64,000 nt of DNA, taken from NCBI GenBank assembly GCA_003222245.1, contig QHVH01000018.1:18595-82594 (forward strand), read 5' to 3'. Made by a program: the position numbers and the translations under genes. The stretch comes from Blastocatellia bacterium AA13. GTDB lineage: Bacteria; Acidobacteriota; Blastocatellia; UBA7656. The notes under the pieces are model-generated. The model was not told where the DNA came from, did no database searches, and worked only from the letters and a program-made list of their open reading frames with translations. This document shows positions 38,601 to 46,546 of the stretch, one piece after another (position 1 is the stretch's first letter; the number at the start of each line of letters is the position of its first letter).

Positions 38601-41600
38601 GTATGTAATTGCGCAACTGCCTGTGCTCAATCGCGACGCCTTTGGGCCTTCCGGTTGAGCCTGAAGTGTAGAGCACGTAAGCGAGATGCTCCGGAGCCGT
38701 TACGGATGAAATGTCGCATTCGTCTTCAGGACCGGCGAACGCTAATTCGACGTCCACAAGTAAGACCGTTGCGTCGTGCGATGACAGGAGCTCGGCCGGC
38801 CCTTGCTGACTGAGCACCACCCGCGCGCCGGAGTCCTCGAGCATGAACGAGAGACGATCGTTCGGGTAGGCAGGATCCAGCGGCACATAAGCCGCGCCCG
38901 ACTTCATGACTGCCAGGACGGCAATCCACATCTCCAGCGAGCGCTCCATACAAATCGCCGCCGTCGCGTCCGGTTGAACCCCCGCTTCTCTCAAGCGCCG
39001 CGCTAATTGGTTCGCCCTTCTGTTCAGCTCGCGGTATGAAAGGATCCGGCTCTCGAATACCAGCGCGGCTGCGTCCGGCGTTCTGGCTGCCTGAGCTTCG
39101 AACATCTCGTGAACACAACCGTCATTTCTAAAGTCGAATCTCGTGTCGTTCCACTCGAAGCACAATTGCCGGAGCTCCGCCATCGACATGATCGGCAAGA
39201 ATGCGATACGGGTGTCGGGATTCTCTATGGCTGCTTCGAGAAGATTGCGAAAGTGCGAGGCGAGGCGTGAAATCGTGCCGGCATCAAATAGAGAGGTGTC
39301 GTATTCGACGTATCCAGTCAACCGCTCGCCCTGAGTGATGTTGAGTGTGAGATCGAACTTCGAGGAGCCGCGCTCGATGTAGAGCGGAGTCACCCGCGCC
39401 CCGGAGAGGTTGAACGACGGCTCGAAACCGGCTTGGAGCTCGAACATCACCTGGAAGATCGCATTGCGGCTCAGGTCGCGCTCGACGACAAGCTCGTCCA
39501 TCAATCGCTCGAAAGGCATATCCTGATGCGCGTATGCGCCGACGCAGACATCTCGAACGCGGTTGATAAGCTCGCGGAACGTCGGCCGATCCGAGAGATC
39601 GGTCCTCAGCGCCAAGGTATTGATGAAGCAGCCTATCAAGCTTTCAAGTTCGGGAAGAGAGCGGCCCGCTACCGGGGCGCCTACGATCAGATCCTCCTGT
39701 TGGGTGTACCGGTAGAGCAGCGCATTGAACCCGGAGATCAAGGCCATGAATAAGGTCGCGCTCTCTTGTCTGCTGAAGGCGGCCAGTTGAACGTTCAGGT
39801 TCTCGCCCAACTCGAACTGATGCTGCGCTCCTTTTGAGTTTCGGATCGGCGGCCGAGCGTAATCGAGTGGAAGCTCGAGGACAGGAAGAGTTCCGCTCAA
39901 CCGCTCTCTCCAGTAGTTAAGCAGCTCGACGAGCGCTTCGTCTTTGAAGGATTCTCGCTGCTGCCGCGCGAAGTCCGAATACTGGAACGTTAATGGAGCC
40001 GGCGCAGCGGGACGATCATTCGAAAGTGCTTCATAGAACTCGGCGAATTCCGACAAAAACACCCCGATCGACCAGCCGTCCGAGGCGATGTGATGCATCG
40101 TGACCAGCAGCACGTGATCGGCTTCAGTTATTGTTATCAACTTCGTACGAATCAACGGGCCGGTTGCAAGGTCAAAAGGCTGTTTGGCTTCGGCAGCCGC
40201 GGCATTCATTGCAAATGACAATCGCTTCGATTCTTCGATGTCGCCGGCGTCAATGTGAACCAGCGGAACAGCAGGCTCGGCAAGGATTCTGCCGACCGGC
40301 TGGCCCTGTGAAGCCGCGAACACCGTTCGCAACGGCTGGTGGCGACGCACGATTTCATTGATGCTTCGCTCGACCGCGGAGACATTCAGCGGCCCTGCGA
40401 TCCGCACGGCCATTGGTATGTTGTAGACCGGGTCGTCAGGATCGAGGCAGTGCAGGAGCCACATTCGGAGCTGGGCAAAAGAGAGCGGAGCCGGACCGTC
40501 GTCACCGTGCGCAGTCAGCTTCGGAACCGGCCGCTGCACCCGCGATCGAATCGTGGATTCGAGCTTGCGGGCGAAATCTGCCAGCACCGGAGTCTCAAAA
40601 ATCTGGTGAACGGCGAGGTCGACCTTCAGGACGTTCCGAATCCTGAACACCACCTGGGTTGCCAGAAGCGAATGGCCTCCGACATTAAAGAAGTTGTCGT
40701 TGAGAGAAATTCGGGTGCGATTCAGCACGTCGGCCCACACCGCGGCTACAATCTCTTCGACAGCGGTCGAAGGCGGAACGAATTCGTCAGCCGATTCCGC
40801 ATCCGCATCGGGCGGCGGCAGCGCTCGCAGATCGAGCTTGCCGTTAGGAGTTAGCGGCAGCGCATCGACGAAGACGTAATCCGAAGGCGTCATATACTCC
40901 GGAAGGCTCCGCCTGAGATGAGCCCTCAACTCAGCGGCTGCCGGCGAATGGACTCGCTCACAAACGACATAAGCTACTAGGCGTTTACCGGCCGACTCGG
41001 AATTGTGCACGATTACGGACGAATCCAGTACCGACGGATGCTCGGACAACCGGCTCCGAATCTCCGCCAGCTCGATCCGGTAGCCTCGAATCTTGACCTG
41101 CTCGTCTATGCGCGTGATGTACTCGACGTTGAAATCCGCGGTGTGTCTTCCAAGATCGCCGGTCTGATAAAATCGCGCTCCTGCCGTCGAGCTGAACGGA
41201 TCAGGGCCGAACTTTTCGGCGGTCAGATCAGGCCGGTCGAGATAGCCTCTGGCGACTCCGGAGCCGCCTATATAAAGATGGCCGGGCACGCCGATCGGAG
41301 TCGGCGATCCGCTCTCATCCAAAATGTAAAAGGTCGTGTTTGCATAAGGCGATCCGATCAGCACTCGTCGATCCGGGCGCGACTCGCAGCGCCAGAAGCT
41401 CGACGAAATAGTCGTTTCGGTAGGGCCGTAGAAATTTTCAAGATCAGCGCCTGACGAGTCGAGGAAGTCGTTCATCAGCTCTACCGAAAGCGCCTCGCCT
41501 CCGCACGCCACATACTCAAGCGATCCGCATCTCCGCATCGAGCCTTCGTCGATCATTCGCTTGAGCATCGCCGGCGGAAAGTTGATCGTCGTAATCTCCT

Positions 41601-44600
41601 GCTCGTTGATCAGCCGTTCCAGATACGAGCAGTCGTATTGCCCTCCGGGTCTCGCCAGGACAAGCACGCCTCCTGAGACCAGCGGCCAGAAGATTTCCCA
41701 GGCCGATACGTCAAAGCTCACCGAGCTTTTCTGAATGACCCTCTTTAGCGAGGCGTCTTTGTGGCGATACTCGAACCAGAGCAGCGCATTGGCGAGCGAT
41801 TCGTGCGAGATCATCGTGCCTTTGGGTCTGCCGGTCGTGCCCGAGGTGTAGATGATGTACGCCAGATTCCGCGGAACTGGTCCGGGATGCGGATCGTCGC
41901 CGCTGTAGTTCGACAACAGGTTCGAAATCGAATCGACCGGCAGGCTCTCCACGTCGGAGGGCAATACAGCCGCGAAGCGCTGATGCGTCAACACAAGCCT
42001 CGCTCCGGAATCATCGACCATGAATTTCAACCGGTCCGCCGGATAGGCTGGATCGAGAGGCAGATAAGCCGCCGAGGCTTTTAGCACGCCAAGAAGCGAC
42101 GCGACCAACTCGACCGACCGTTCCATGCAGATGCCGACGATGGCTTCGCTGCCGATGCCCCTCGACTGCAACAGGTGCGCTAGCTGGTTTGCCTTTGTAT
42201 TGAGCTTGCCATAGCTCAGGGCTTCGTCTTCGAAGCAGAGAGCCAGAGAGTCGGGCCGCAGAGCGGCTTGCGTGCTGAAAAGCCGGTCGATAGTGGTTTC
42301 AGCCGAATAGTCGCACTCGCTCTTGTTCGATTCGAACAGGAACTGTTCCAACTCGCTCTGCCTGAACAACGGCGCCAGCGCGATTGGTCGATCCGGAGTT
42401 CGCGCCAACCCTTCGACGAGCGTTAGGAAATGGCCTGCCATTCGCGCGATGGTCGTGCGATCGAAGAGGTCGGTATTGTACTCAAACGACGCGGAGAGCC
42501 TTCCTCCGATCTCCGCGGCCATCAGCGTTATATCGAATTGAGCTATCCTCTGCTCAACGGGGAACGGCTCAAGCACGAGCCCGCCCAGGTTCAAAGTAAC
42601 GGCGGCATCACCGAGCGCGAATGAGACGAGCCCTTCGTCATTAAGGAGATGCGTCTTCTGCAACGCAAACATCGCCTGGAACAGAGGCGAACGGCTGGGA
42701 TCACGCATCGGCTGAAGCCGCTCCACCAGAAGCGAAAAGGGATACGCCTGATGCTCAAAAGCTTCGAGAACTATTTTTCTTACGCGGCCGTGGAACTCTT
42801 CGAAGGTGGGATTGCCCGACAGATCAGCCCTCAGCACGATCGGATTGACAAAGTATCCCATCACGCTGCTGAACTCGGCGCGCTCACGGCCCGCGCTCGG
42901 CGAGCCGACAAGCAGGTCGTCCTGGCGTGAATACCGAAACAGCAGCGCCTGGAAACAGGCGAGCAGAGTCATATACAGAGTCGCGCCGCGCGCGGCCCCA
43001 AATTCCTTCAGCAGTTCGCTCAGCTCCTCGTCGAATGCAAACGGCTCGGCTGCGCCGCGATATGTTTGCAGCGCGGGGCGCGGATAATCGGTTGGCAGAT
43101 CAAGGATGGGCTGGTGATCCGCGAGCTGGCTTTTCCAGTATGCCCAGAGCCTCGCTCCTTCTTCTCGCCCAAGCACGTCCGCCTGATAGTGAGCGAAATC
43201 AGCGTAGGTAAATTCGAGCGGCGGAAGCACGGCTTCGGCTCCGGATTTCTCCGCCGCATACGCGATTCCGAGCTCGTTCAGAAATAGCGCGAGCGACCAG
43301 AAGTCCGTCACTATGTGATGCGCCGTCAGCGACAGCACGTGCTCGTTCTCGCTTAAAGTAAACAGGCTTATTCTGAGCAAGGCGTCCGCATCGAGAGCGA
43401 ACGGCGTGTTCATCTCCCTGATCAGGGATTCATTCAATGTCTCTCGATTCCAATTCGACGCATCGTGTCGCGTGAAGTGGACCTTTGCACCGTCGTTCAC
43501 TCTTTGCACCGGCGCGCTGCTTGTTAGAGCGAAGTTGGTTCGAAGAGAAGCGTGCCGGTCGACGAGTGTTTGCAAGGCCCTGTGCAGCGCTTCAACATCG
43601 ACAGGGCCGCGAACCCGCGCGGCGCGAGCTATGTTATAAGCCACGCTATCGGGCGCGATCTGTTGCAGAAACCACAAGCCTCGCTGACCATGCGAGAGCG
43701 GATACTCATTGAGGTCTTCCGCGGTCCGCTTCCGCGCCCGCGCTTCCGATTCAAACCCCCGCGTCGCGGGCGATTCGAGCGCCGGCGCGGCCAGATTCTG
43801 AACCAATTCCGCGATGCTGTATCCGTGAAGCAGGCTCGCCATCGGCACGTTGATCCCGAGACCGGTCTGGATGTTGTGAGCCAGTTCCACAACCATCAGC
43901 GAGTCCAGCCCGTATTGGGTAATCGGCCGGTTAATGTCGACTTCTTCAGGAGAGAGCCCGATCGTGCGAGCTGCCAACGCCGCAAGCGCCATCTCGAGTT
44001 CCGCGGCAGTTCGATCGGATTCGCGTGAAGGCGACACGAGCGCCGTCGCGGCGGTTTCAGGTGCGGCTGTTTCTCGTTCAGTATGTCGCCACGCGATAAC
44101 GGTCTCCAGACTGCCTTCCATGAATCCCGATTTACAGAGTCGCCGCTGGATCTTTCCGCTCGAAGTTTTCGGAATGCCGCCGGGCTTGAGCAGCACGACC
44201 GCGAACGGCTGCAGCTCATGCCGTTCCGAAACTGCCATTCGAATCCTGGAAACGATCTCGTCCGGATCGAAGTCCTTTCGCTGATCTATCTCCTGCACGA
44301 TCACCAACTGCTCTTCGCCGCCCGCTTCGACGGAAAAAGCGGCCCCGCATCCCGGTCTCAGCGCGCGATCGCACTCCTCGACGGTGCGTTCGATATCCTG
44401 CGGGTAGTGGTTGAGCCCTCTTATGATGACGAGATCTTTCAGCCGTCCCGTTATGAACAACTGACCGTCTTGAGTAAAACCGAGATCCCCGGTTCGAAGG
44501 AACGGGCCTTCATTTATTGAGGCCGCGTCTCCCATTGAGGCGGCGTCTCCCATGATGAACGCGCGAAAGGTCTGCGCGCTTTCTTCGAAGCGGCTCCAGT

Positions 44601-45855
44601 AGCCTATTCCGACGCTTGGGCCCGATATCCATATTTCGCCGATCTCTTCGGGCTTACACCTTTTCAGCGATTCAGGATTGACGATCGCGACATGCTGATC
44701 ACCGAGCGTCTGACCACAACTAACCAGAGTATGAGAGCGAGCAGTCTTATCCGCCGCTGGAACGGCGGTTCCGCTCTTCAGGCATTCAGAGTCGAACCGC
44801 CTGATGATCGGAGCTTCGGTCTTCGGGCTGCCCGATACGATAAGCGTGGCCTCCGCCAGTCCATAGCACGGGAACAATGTCTGAGGCCGGAATCCGCATG
44901 GTTCAAACGCCTCGCAGAACCGCTCCAATGTCTCGGCGCGAATCGGCTCCGCGCCGTTGAAGGCGACGGTCCAACTCGAGAGGTCGAGAGCCGCCTTCTC
45001 TTCGGCGGTCACCTTTCGGACGCATAGATCGTAAGCAAAGTTCGGCGCTCCGCTGGTCGTGGCCTTGTATTGAGAGATGGCCTGGAGCCAGCGCACCGGG
45101 TTTCGCAGAAACGATACCGGCGACATCAATACGGCGGGTATGCCTGCGTACAGCGGCTGCAGCACACCTGCCATAAAACCCATATCGTGAAAAGTCGGCA
45201 GCCAAGAGACGTATTTATCGCCCGCCTTATGACCGACGGCATTGAATACGAGCGAGGCGTTGTGAAGGAGGTTCGCGTGAGTCAGCATCACGCCCTTGGG
45301 TTGGGCTGTGGAACCCGAGGTGTACTGCAAGAAAGCCACTTCGTCTTCGCTGGAGCCGTGCGGCTGAAAACCCTCCGCCGGCTCAGCGGCGGAATCCGCG
45401 GCTGCCCATTTCAACGCCTTGAGATCCGGGGCCGCGGGAAAAACCTGCTCCGCCATCGACAATATGCCCGAGGTTGTTAGCGCGACCGCCGCCTTCGCGT
45501 CCGCGGTCACCGCGCGAAGCCGGGGCAACGAGCGCGATAGGCGAGCGCTGTCGGGCGGATAGGCTGGAACCGGAATCATTCGCGCATAAAGACAACCAAA
45601 GAATCCTGCGATGAAATCCAGGCCCGGAGGAAACAGAAGGAGCGCGTGCGCTCCCGGTGGTCCAAGCGTCGCAAGCATGGAAGCCACGGCCCGGGCTCGA
45701 CGGTCCAATTCGGCATAGCTGATCTGAATCGGATCGATTTCGCCCTCTTCCAGGAAAAGGTAGGCGGTGTCGGCTGGACGAGTTTCAGCCTTCGCTCGAA
45801 GGAGATCTATAAGAGTGCGAGGCTGATCGCAGCTCGAAAAAGAGACACTATGCAT
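32674..45855 (-). CDS. Giant lipopeptide NRPS: FAAL-ACP-C-A-T-C-A-T-C-C-A-T
   Basis: About 4393 aa from the ATG at 45855 (GGGA six bases upstream); a TTG at 45915 opens the same frame. Domain order by motif: fatty acyl-AMP ligase (1-590, LQYTSGSTAQPKG); ACP (Ser near 650, YGLDSLMV); C1 (HHIVTDFWS near 848); A1, code D-V-W-N-A-G-F-I-S, unassigned (distantly Thr-like); T1; C2 (HHIASDGWS near 1923); A2, D-L-T-K-I-G-H-V-G, Asp-like; T2; C3 (HHIVCDDWS near 2986); then directly a second C domain, C4, with SHMISDLWS near 3449; A3, D-V-W-H-M-S-L-V-D, Ser-like; T3 (GGQSILAT near 4305). No E, TE or Cy domain. A fatty acid start and three residues are implied; NRPS 2 completes the chain. Confidence 0.94.
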   Translation of the reverse strand: MHSVSFSSCDQPRTLIDLLRAKAETRPADTAYLFLEEGEIDPIQISYAELDRRARAVASMLATLGPPGAHALLLFPPGLDFIAGFFGCLYARMIPVPAYPPDSARLSRSLPRLRAVTADAKAAVALTTSGILSMAEQVFPAAPDLKALKWAAADSAAEPAEGFQPHGSSEDEVAFLQYTSGSTAQPKGVMLTHANLLHNASLVFNAVGHKAGDKYVSWLPTFHDMGFMAGVLQPLYAGIPAVLMSPVSFLRNPVRWLQAISQYKATTSGAPNFAYDLCVRKVTAEEKAALDLSSWTVAFNGAEPIRAETLERFCEAFEPCGFRPQTLFPCYGLAEATLIVSGSPKTEAPIIRRFDSECLKSGTAVPAADKTARSHTLVSCGQTLGDQHVAIVNPESLKRCKPEEIGEIWISGPSVGIGYWSRFEESAQTFRAFIMGDAASMGDAASINEGPFLRTGDLGFTQDGQLFITGRLKDLVIIRGLNHYPQDIERTVEECDRALRPGCGAAFSVEAGGEEQLVIVQEIDQRKDFDPDEIVSRIRMAVSERHELQPFAVVLLKPGGIPKTSSGKIQRRLCKSGFMEGSLETVIAWRHTERETAAPETAATALVSPSRESDRTAAELEMALAALAARTIGLSPEEVDINRPITQYGLDSLMVVELAHNIQTGLGINVPMASLLHGYSIAELVQNLAAPALESPATRGFESEARARKRTAEDLNEYPLSHGQRGLWFLQQIAPDSVAYNIARAARVRGPVDVEALHRALQTLVDRHASLRTNFALTSSAPVQRVNDGAKVHFTRHDASNWNRETLNESLIREMNTPFALDADALLRISLFTLSENEHVLSLTAHHIVTDFWSLALFLNELGIAYAAEKSGAEAVLPPLEFTYADFAHYQADVLGREEGARLWAYWKSQLADHQPILDLPTDYPRPALQTYRGAAEPFAFDEELSELLKEFGAARGATLYMTLLACFQALLFRYSRQDDLLVGSPSAGRERAEFSSVMGYFVNPIVLRADLSGNPTFEEFHGRVRKIVLEAFEHQAYPFSLLVERLQPMRDPSRSPLFQAMFALQKTHLLNDEGLVSFALGDAAVTLNLGGLVLEPFPVEQRIAQFDITLMAAEIGGRLSASFEYNTDLFDRTTIARMAGHFLTLVEGLARTPDRPIALAPLFRQSELEQFLFESNKSECDYSAETTIDRLFSTQAALRPDSLALCFEDEALSYGKLNTKANQLAHLLQSRGIGSEAIVGICMERSVELVASLLGVLKASAAYLPLDPAYPADRLKFMVDDSGARLVLTHQRFAAVLPSDVESLPVDSISNLLSNYSGDDPHPGPVPRNLAYIIYTSGTTGRPKGTMISHESLANALLWFEYRHKDASLKRVIQKSSVSFDVSAWEIFWPLVSGGVLVLARPGGQYDCSYLERLINEQEITTINFPPAMLKRMIDEGSMRRCGSLEYVACGGEALSVELMNDFLDSSGADLENFYGPTETTISSSFWRCESRPDRRVLIGSPYANTTFYILDESGSPTPIGVPGHLYIGGSGVARGYLDRPDLTAEKFGPDPFSSTAGARFYQTGDLGRHTADFNVEYITRIDEQVKIRGYRIELAEIRSRLSEHPSVLDSSVIVHNSESAGKRLVAYVVCERVHSPAAAELRAHLRRSLPEYMTPSDYVFVDALPLTPNGKLDLRALPPPDADAESADEFVPPSTAVEEIVAAVWADVLNRTRISLNDNFFNVGGHSLLATQVVFRIRNVLKVDLAVHQIFETPVLADFARKLESTIRSRVQRPVPKLTAHGDDGPAPLSFAQLRMWLLHCLDPDDPVYNIPMAVRIAGPLNVSAVERSINEIVRRHQPLRTVFAASQGQPVGRILAEPAVPLVHIDAGDIEESKRLSFAMNAAAAEAKQPFDLATGPLIRTKLITITEADHVLLVTMHHIASDGWSIGVFLSEFAEFYEALSNDRPAAPAPLTFQYSDFARQQRESFKDEALVELLNYWRERLSGTLPVLELPLDYARPPIRNSKGAQHQFELGENLNVQLAAFSRQESATLFMALISGFNALLYRYTQQEDLIVGAPVAGRSLPELESLIGCFINTLALRTDLSDRPTFRELINRVRDVCVGAYAHQDMPFERLMDELVVERDLSRNAIFQVMFELQAGFEPSFNLSGARVTPLYIERGSSKFDLTLNITQGERLTGYVEYDTSLFDAGTISRLASHFRNLLEAAIENPDTRIAFLPIMSMAELRQLCFEWNDTRFDFRNDGCVHEMFEAQAARTPDAAALVFESRILSYRELNRRANQLARRLREAGVQPDATAAICMERSLEMWIAVLAVMKSGAAYVPLDPAYPNDRLSFMLEDSGARVVLSQQGPAELLSSHDATVLLVDVELAFAGPEDECDISSVTAPEHLAYVLYTSGSTGRPKGVAIEHRQLRNYILGVTRTLGLDGMKTFAVASTFAADLGNTVVFPSLCAGGCLHIIPEDTASDADAMCEYLDLHSIDCIKIVPSHLASLRSYTRDEQAMPGRLLILGGEASQNRWIDELRGENPDCAIFNHYGPTESTVGVVTYRVEASRPEHPPVLPLGKPLPNSRVHLLDRNGEAVPAGVHAELLIAGDGLARGYFNRADLTAEKFAPDPFAETPGGRLYRSGDAARYSRDGNVHFLGRIDDQVKIRGFRIELGEIEAALREHSFLEEAAVLVRGEAGEKRLVGYVVPQAGKQLSPGEIRSYLKQRLPDYMTPADIVLLESLPLTSNGKIDRRALPEPTPALGAGGGYVSPRNPTEELIANAWRQVLGIERIGAFDNFFELGGNSLLATQVVSRLRASVDNGIALRSIFESPTVGALAERIKKARTDARFEAPAIGRASGEGNLPLSYSQWRLWFLDQLTQGSSVYNVAVALRLTGALNVTALQSSINEIVRRHEILRTVFATSDDSAIQRVLANLDINLELTDLTQLPESGRDRIVSRLAASAAKTKFNLAEAPLLGTGLLKLSASDSVLLLTIHHIVCDDWSVGIFDREISALYAAFSDGLQSPLSELQLQYGDFSSWQRRWLIGDVLDSEIAHWKRRLGPRIPVLEIPTGRPRPRIQSFRGNVLSFELPAPLSESLKRVSLERGKTLFMTLLAGFAVTLYRCSRQDRIAIGVPVANRNHIETEGLIGFFTNILVTLIDLSGNPTYEELLERVREVTVDAYDHQDAPFEKLVEAFNLKRDLSRPALRQVAFAYEQASPERMEIPGVAISRIPIESDTARLDLTLFISDEKSGLKGSLEYNSDIFDRGLMERFADMLRTVFEDITGDPTRGLIALPPLVDTASVDTSAETGLQTKLEDAAMLAYEQSNMSANQLLFWFSKKLQRDVQLYFDEVTVAFTIQGRVDESRFQQAFQKVVDDSDALRSTVQEINGAPCRYVHQVFPFSAPCIDFSTEADPRNAAERWLSAHQAAQLDFSSRLFDCALLKLADDRFVWSLKISHMISDLWSVSVLVKRLSGYYKLSIGEGLDETEPMRPYQHYLDSEKVYRRSPGYTRAEAYWNQKLALEVTSNRFYRGSFSKETTRTERVSRDLGLERSRRIRVLTGEAGLFSPAVFFASLLFAYQHRISGEPILRMGTPLAHRPDDFAGTIGLFINVCPLQIAMNPGETFISLARTTQTEIIESARAQRYAVRNPIHGKAYDVYFNYQIAAFTECLGLPVDFDLIHSGHSNDLLAIQVRDFDASGSFRLDLDFNIEAFDRNQRVRATDHYLRLLDSFLEDSNRPIQTAGMLSEHEIEQTLHALNRTAREYNQTGSLHELIEAQVRTTPDSIALIYQDTQLSYAGLNRSANRLARALMRKGAFSDSTVGICIQRSVEMVVSLLAVLKAGAAYAPLDPEYPAERLAYMIEDAAAPVLITRSEWESRLPKHTSAAICAAICIDVEWQSVSLESSEDLNLDVSEQNLAYVIYTSGSTGKPKGAMIQHAGIRNRLLWMQEAYGMTPQDRVLQKTPFSFDVSVWEFFWPLMTGACLVVAEPGGHRDPLYLMNEIDRTGITTIHFVPSMLQAFLSDYEPGRCTSLKRVMCSGEALPHEVQERFFASLAAELHNLYGPTEASVDVTSWACVRNGNSRVVPIGRPIANTSILMLDRSLNALPEGIAGELHIGGVGVARGYLGRPDLTAEKFIPDPYSQTPGAHLYKTGDLARHLSDGSIEFLGRLDYQVKIRGFRIELGEIESALASHPSVREAAVLAREDNGHQRLAAYVVAAPGSELAAADLRAHLRATLPEYMVPSAILFMDAMPLTVSGKLNRSALPAPEEGQAFAVRPFVAPDSPIEEILAGIWQEILGVERIGVTDDFFELGGQSILATRLLSRLRQQLFIQIPLRDFFEAPTIAKLAEAITQSQYEQDEEEREMLAELVSEINGLSDEAVKEMLQADEAESIEKAMEHYE

Positions 45856-45940
45856 CGCCATTCCCGGTGTCGGTCGGCTATTAGACACAAATAGCCTGAT
45901 CAGACTACGAGTCAATTGTGTTGGAACAAAGGTGAGTTAT

Positions 45941-46002
45941 TACGCCTCACAACCCCAAATCGGATCCGAGTTCCGATGGGTTAAAACAAACTATGAGGCG
46001 TA
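45941..46002 (-). promoter_or_regulatory. Three-tier nested inverted repeat in the presumed NRPS mRNA leader
   Basis: TACGCCTCA (45941-45949) pairs with TGAGGCGTA (45994-46002), AACCC (45951-45955) with GGGTT (45978-45982), and ATCGGA (45959-45964) with TCCGAT (45972-45977), all perfect. A CGGATCCG palindrome (45961-45968) is at the centre. Placed a few bases after the TATAAT box, it would form the 5' end of the mRNA as one long stem-loop, or serve as an operator for a dimeric regulator. Distance to the start codon is about 85 bp. Confidence 0.6.
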
Positions 46003-46012
46003 TTAGGACGCA

Positions 46013-46018
46013 ATTATA
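46013..46018 (-). promoter_or_regulatory. TATAAT -10 box upstream of the lipopeptide operon
   Basis: Read on the minus strand, positions 46018-46013 are TATAAT, a perfect sigma-70 -10 box. At 17-18 bp spacing the -35 region (CCGCAA) is poor, so an activator may be required. The predicted start of transcription is about 46006, immediately before the nested inverted repeat. Confidence 0.45.
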
Positions 46019-46546
46019 GCGTAAGAAATCAGCCCTTGCGGGAAGCTACTTTTCGTAGCAATAATTGTTAAAATCTATCGAAGAAAAGACTAGTGAAACC
46101 TTGGAATTCAAGGTATTAAAAACGCAACTTGTAATTTTCACTATCTACAACCCCGAGGCGGGGCGTCGGTGCTGAATGACTTTGCCTGTTATTTTTTTGC
46201 GGCGGCCAATATAGCACAACGATTCACGTCAGTCTACATGCTGTAGAAGAAAAACCGATATAAAATCGGACAGAGCCCGGAATGCCACAAATGTGTACCA
46301 GAAAGTCCCGCTCTCGACATTGAATAACCTGTTTAAGATTGCTCAAAAGAAAAGTTGAAGCGCAAATCATATTTCCCCAAAAGAATTCCTGAACACGATG
46401 TTACAAACGACCCCAAAAATGTGATCAGCTTTGCGAATAGATTTGCCAGGGGCCAGAGTAATTCAGTGTAGGATTTAACGCGAGAATTATTACCGTTTGT
46501 AACGGTCCAACGAGCCGGTGCGAGAAGGGTTCTCTACTACCGTTTG

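Larger units (their letters stand above)
45856..46546. other. Long A+T-rich intergenic region upstream of the NRPS operon
   Basis: About 690 bp without a convincing gene, clearly lower in G+C than the flanks. The part nearest the NRPS gene holds the -10 box and nested inverted repeat described separately. GCTACTTTTCGTAGC (46044-46058) is a further short hairpin with a 7-base loop. Between about 46060 and 46546 I see only A-rich and T-rich runs, typical of a promoter and regulatory zone or of a recombination junction. It also receives the end of the MFS gene from the right. Confidence 0.5.
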
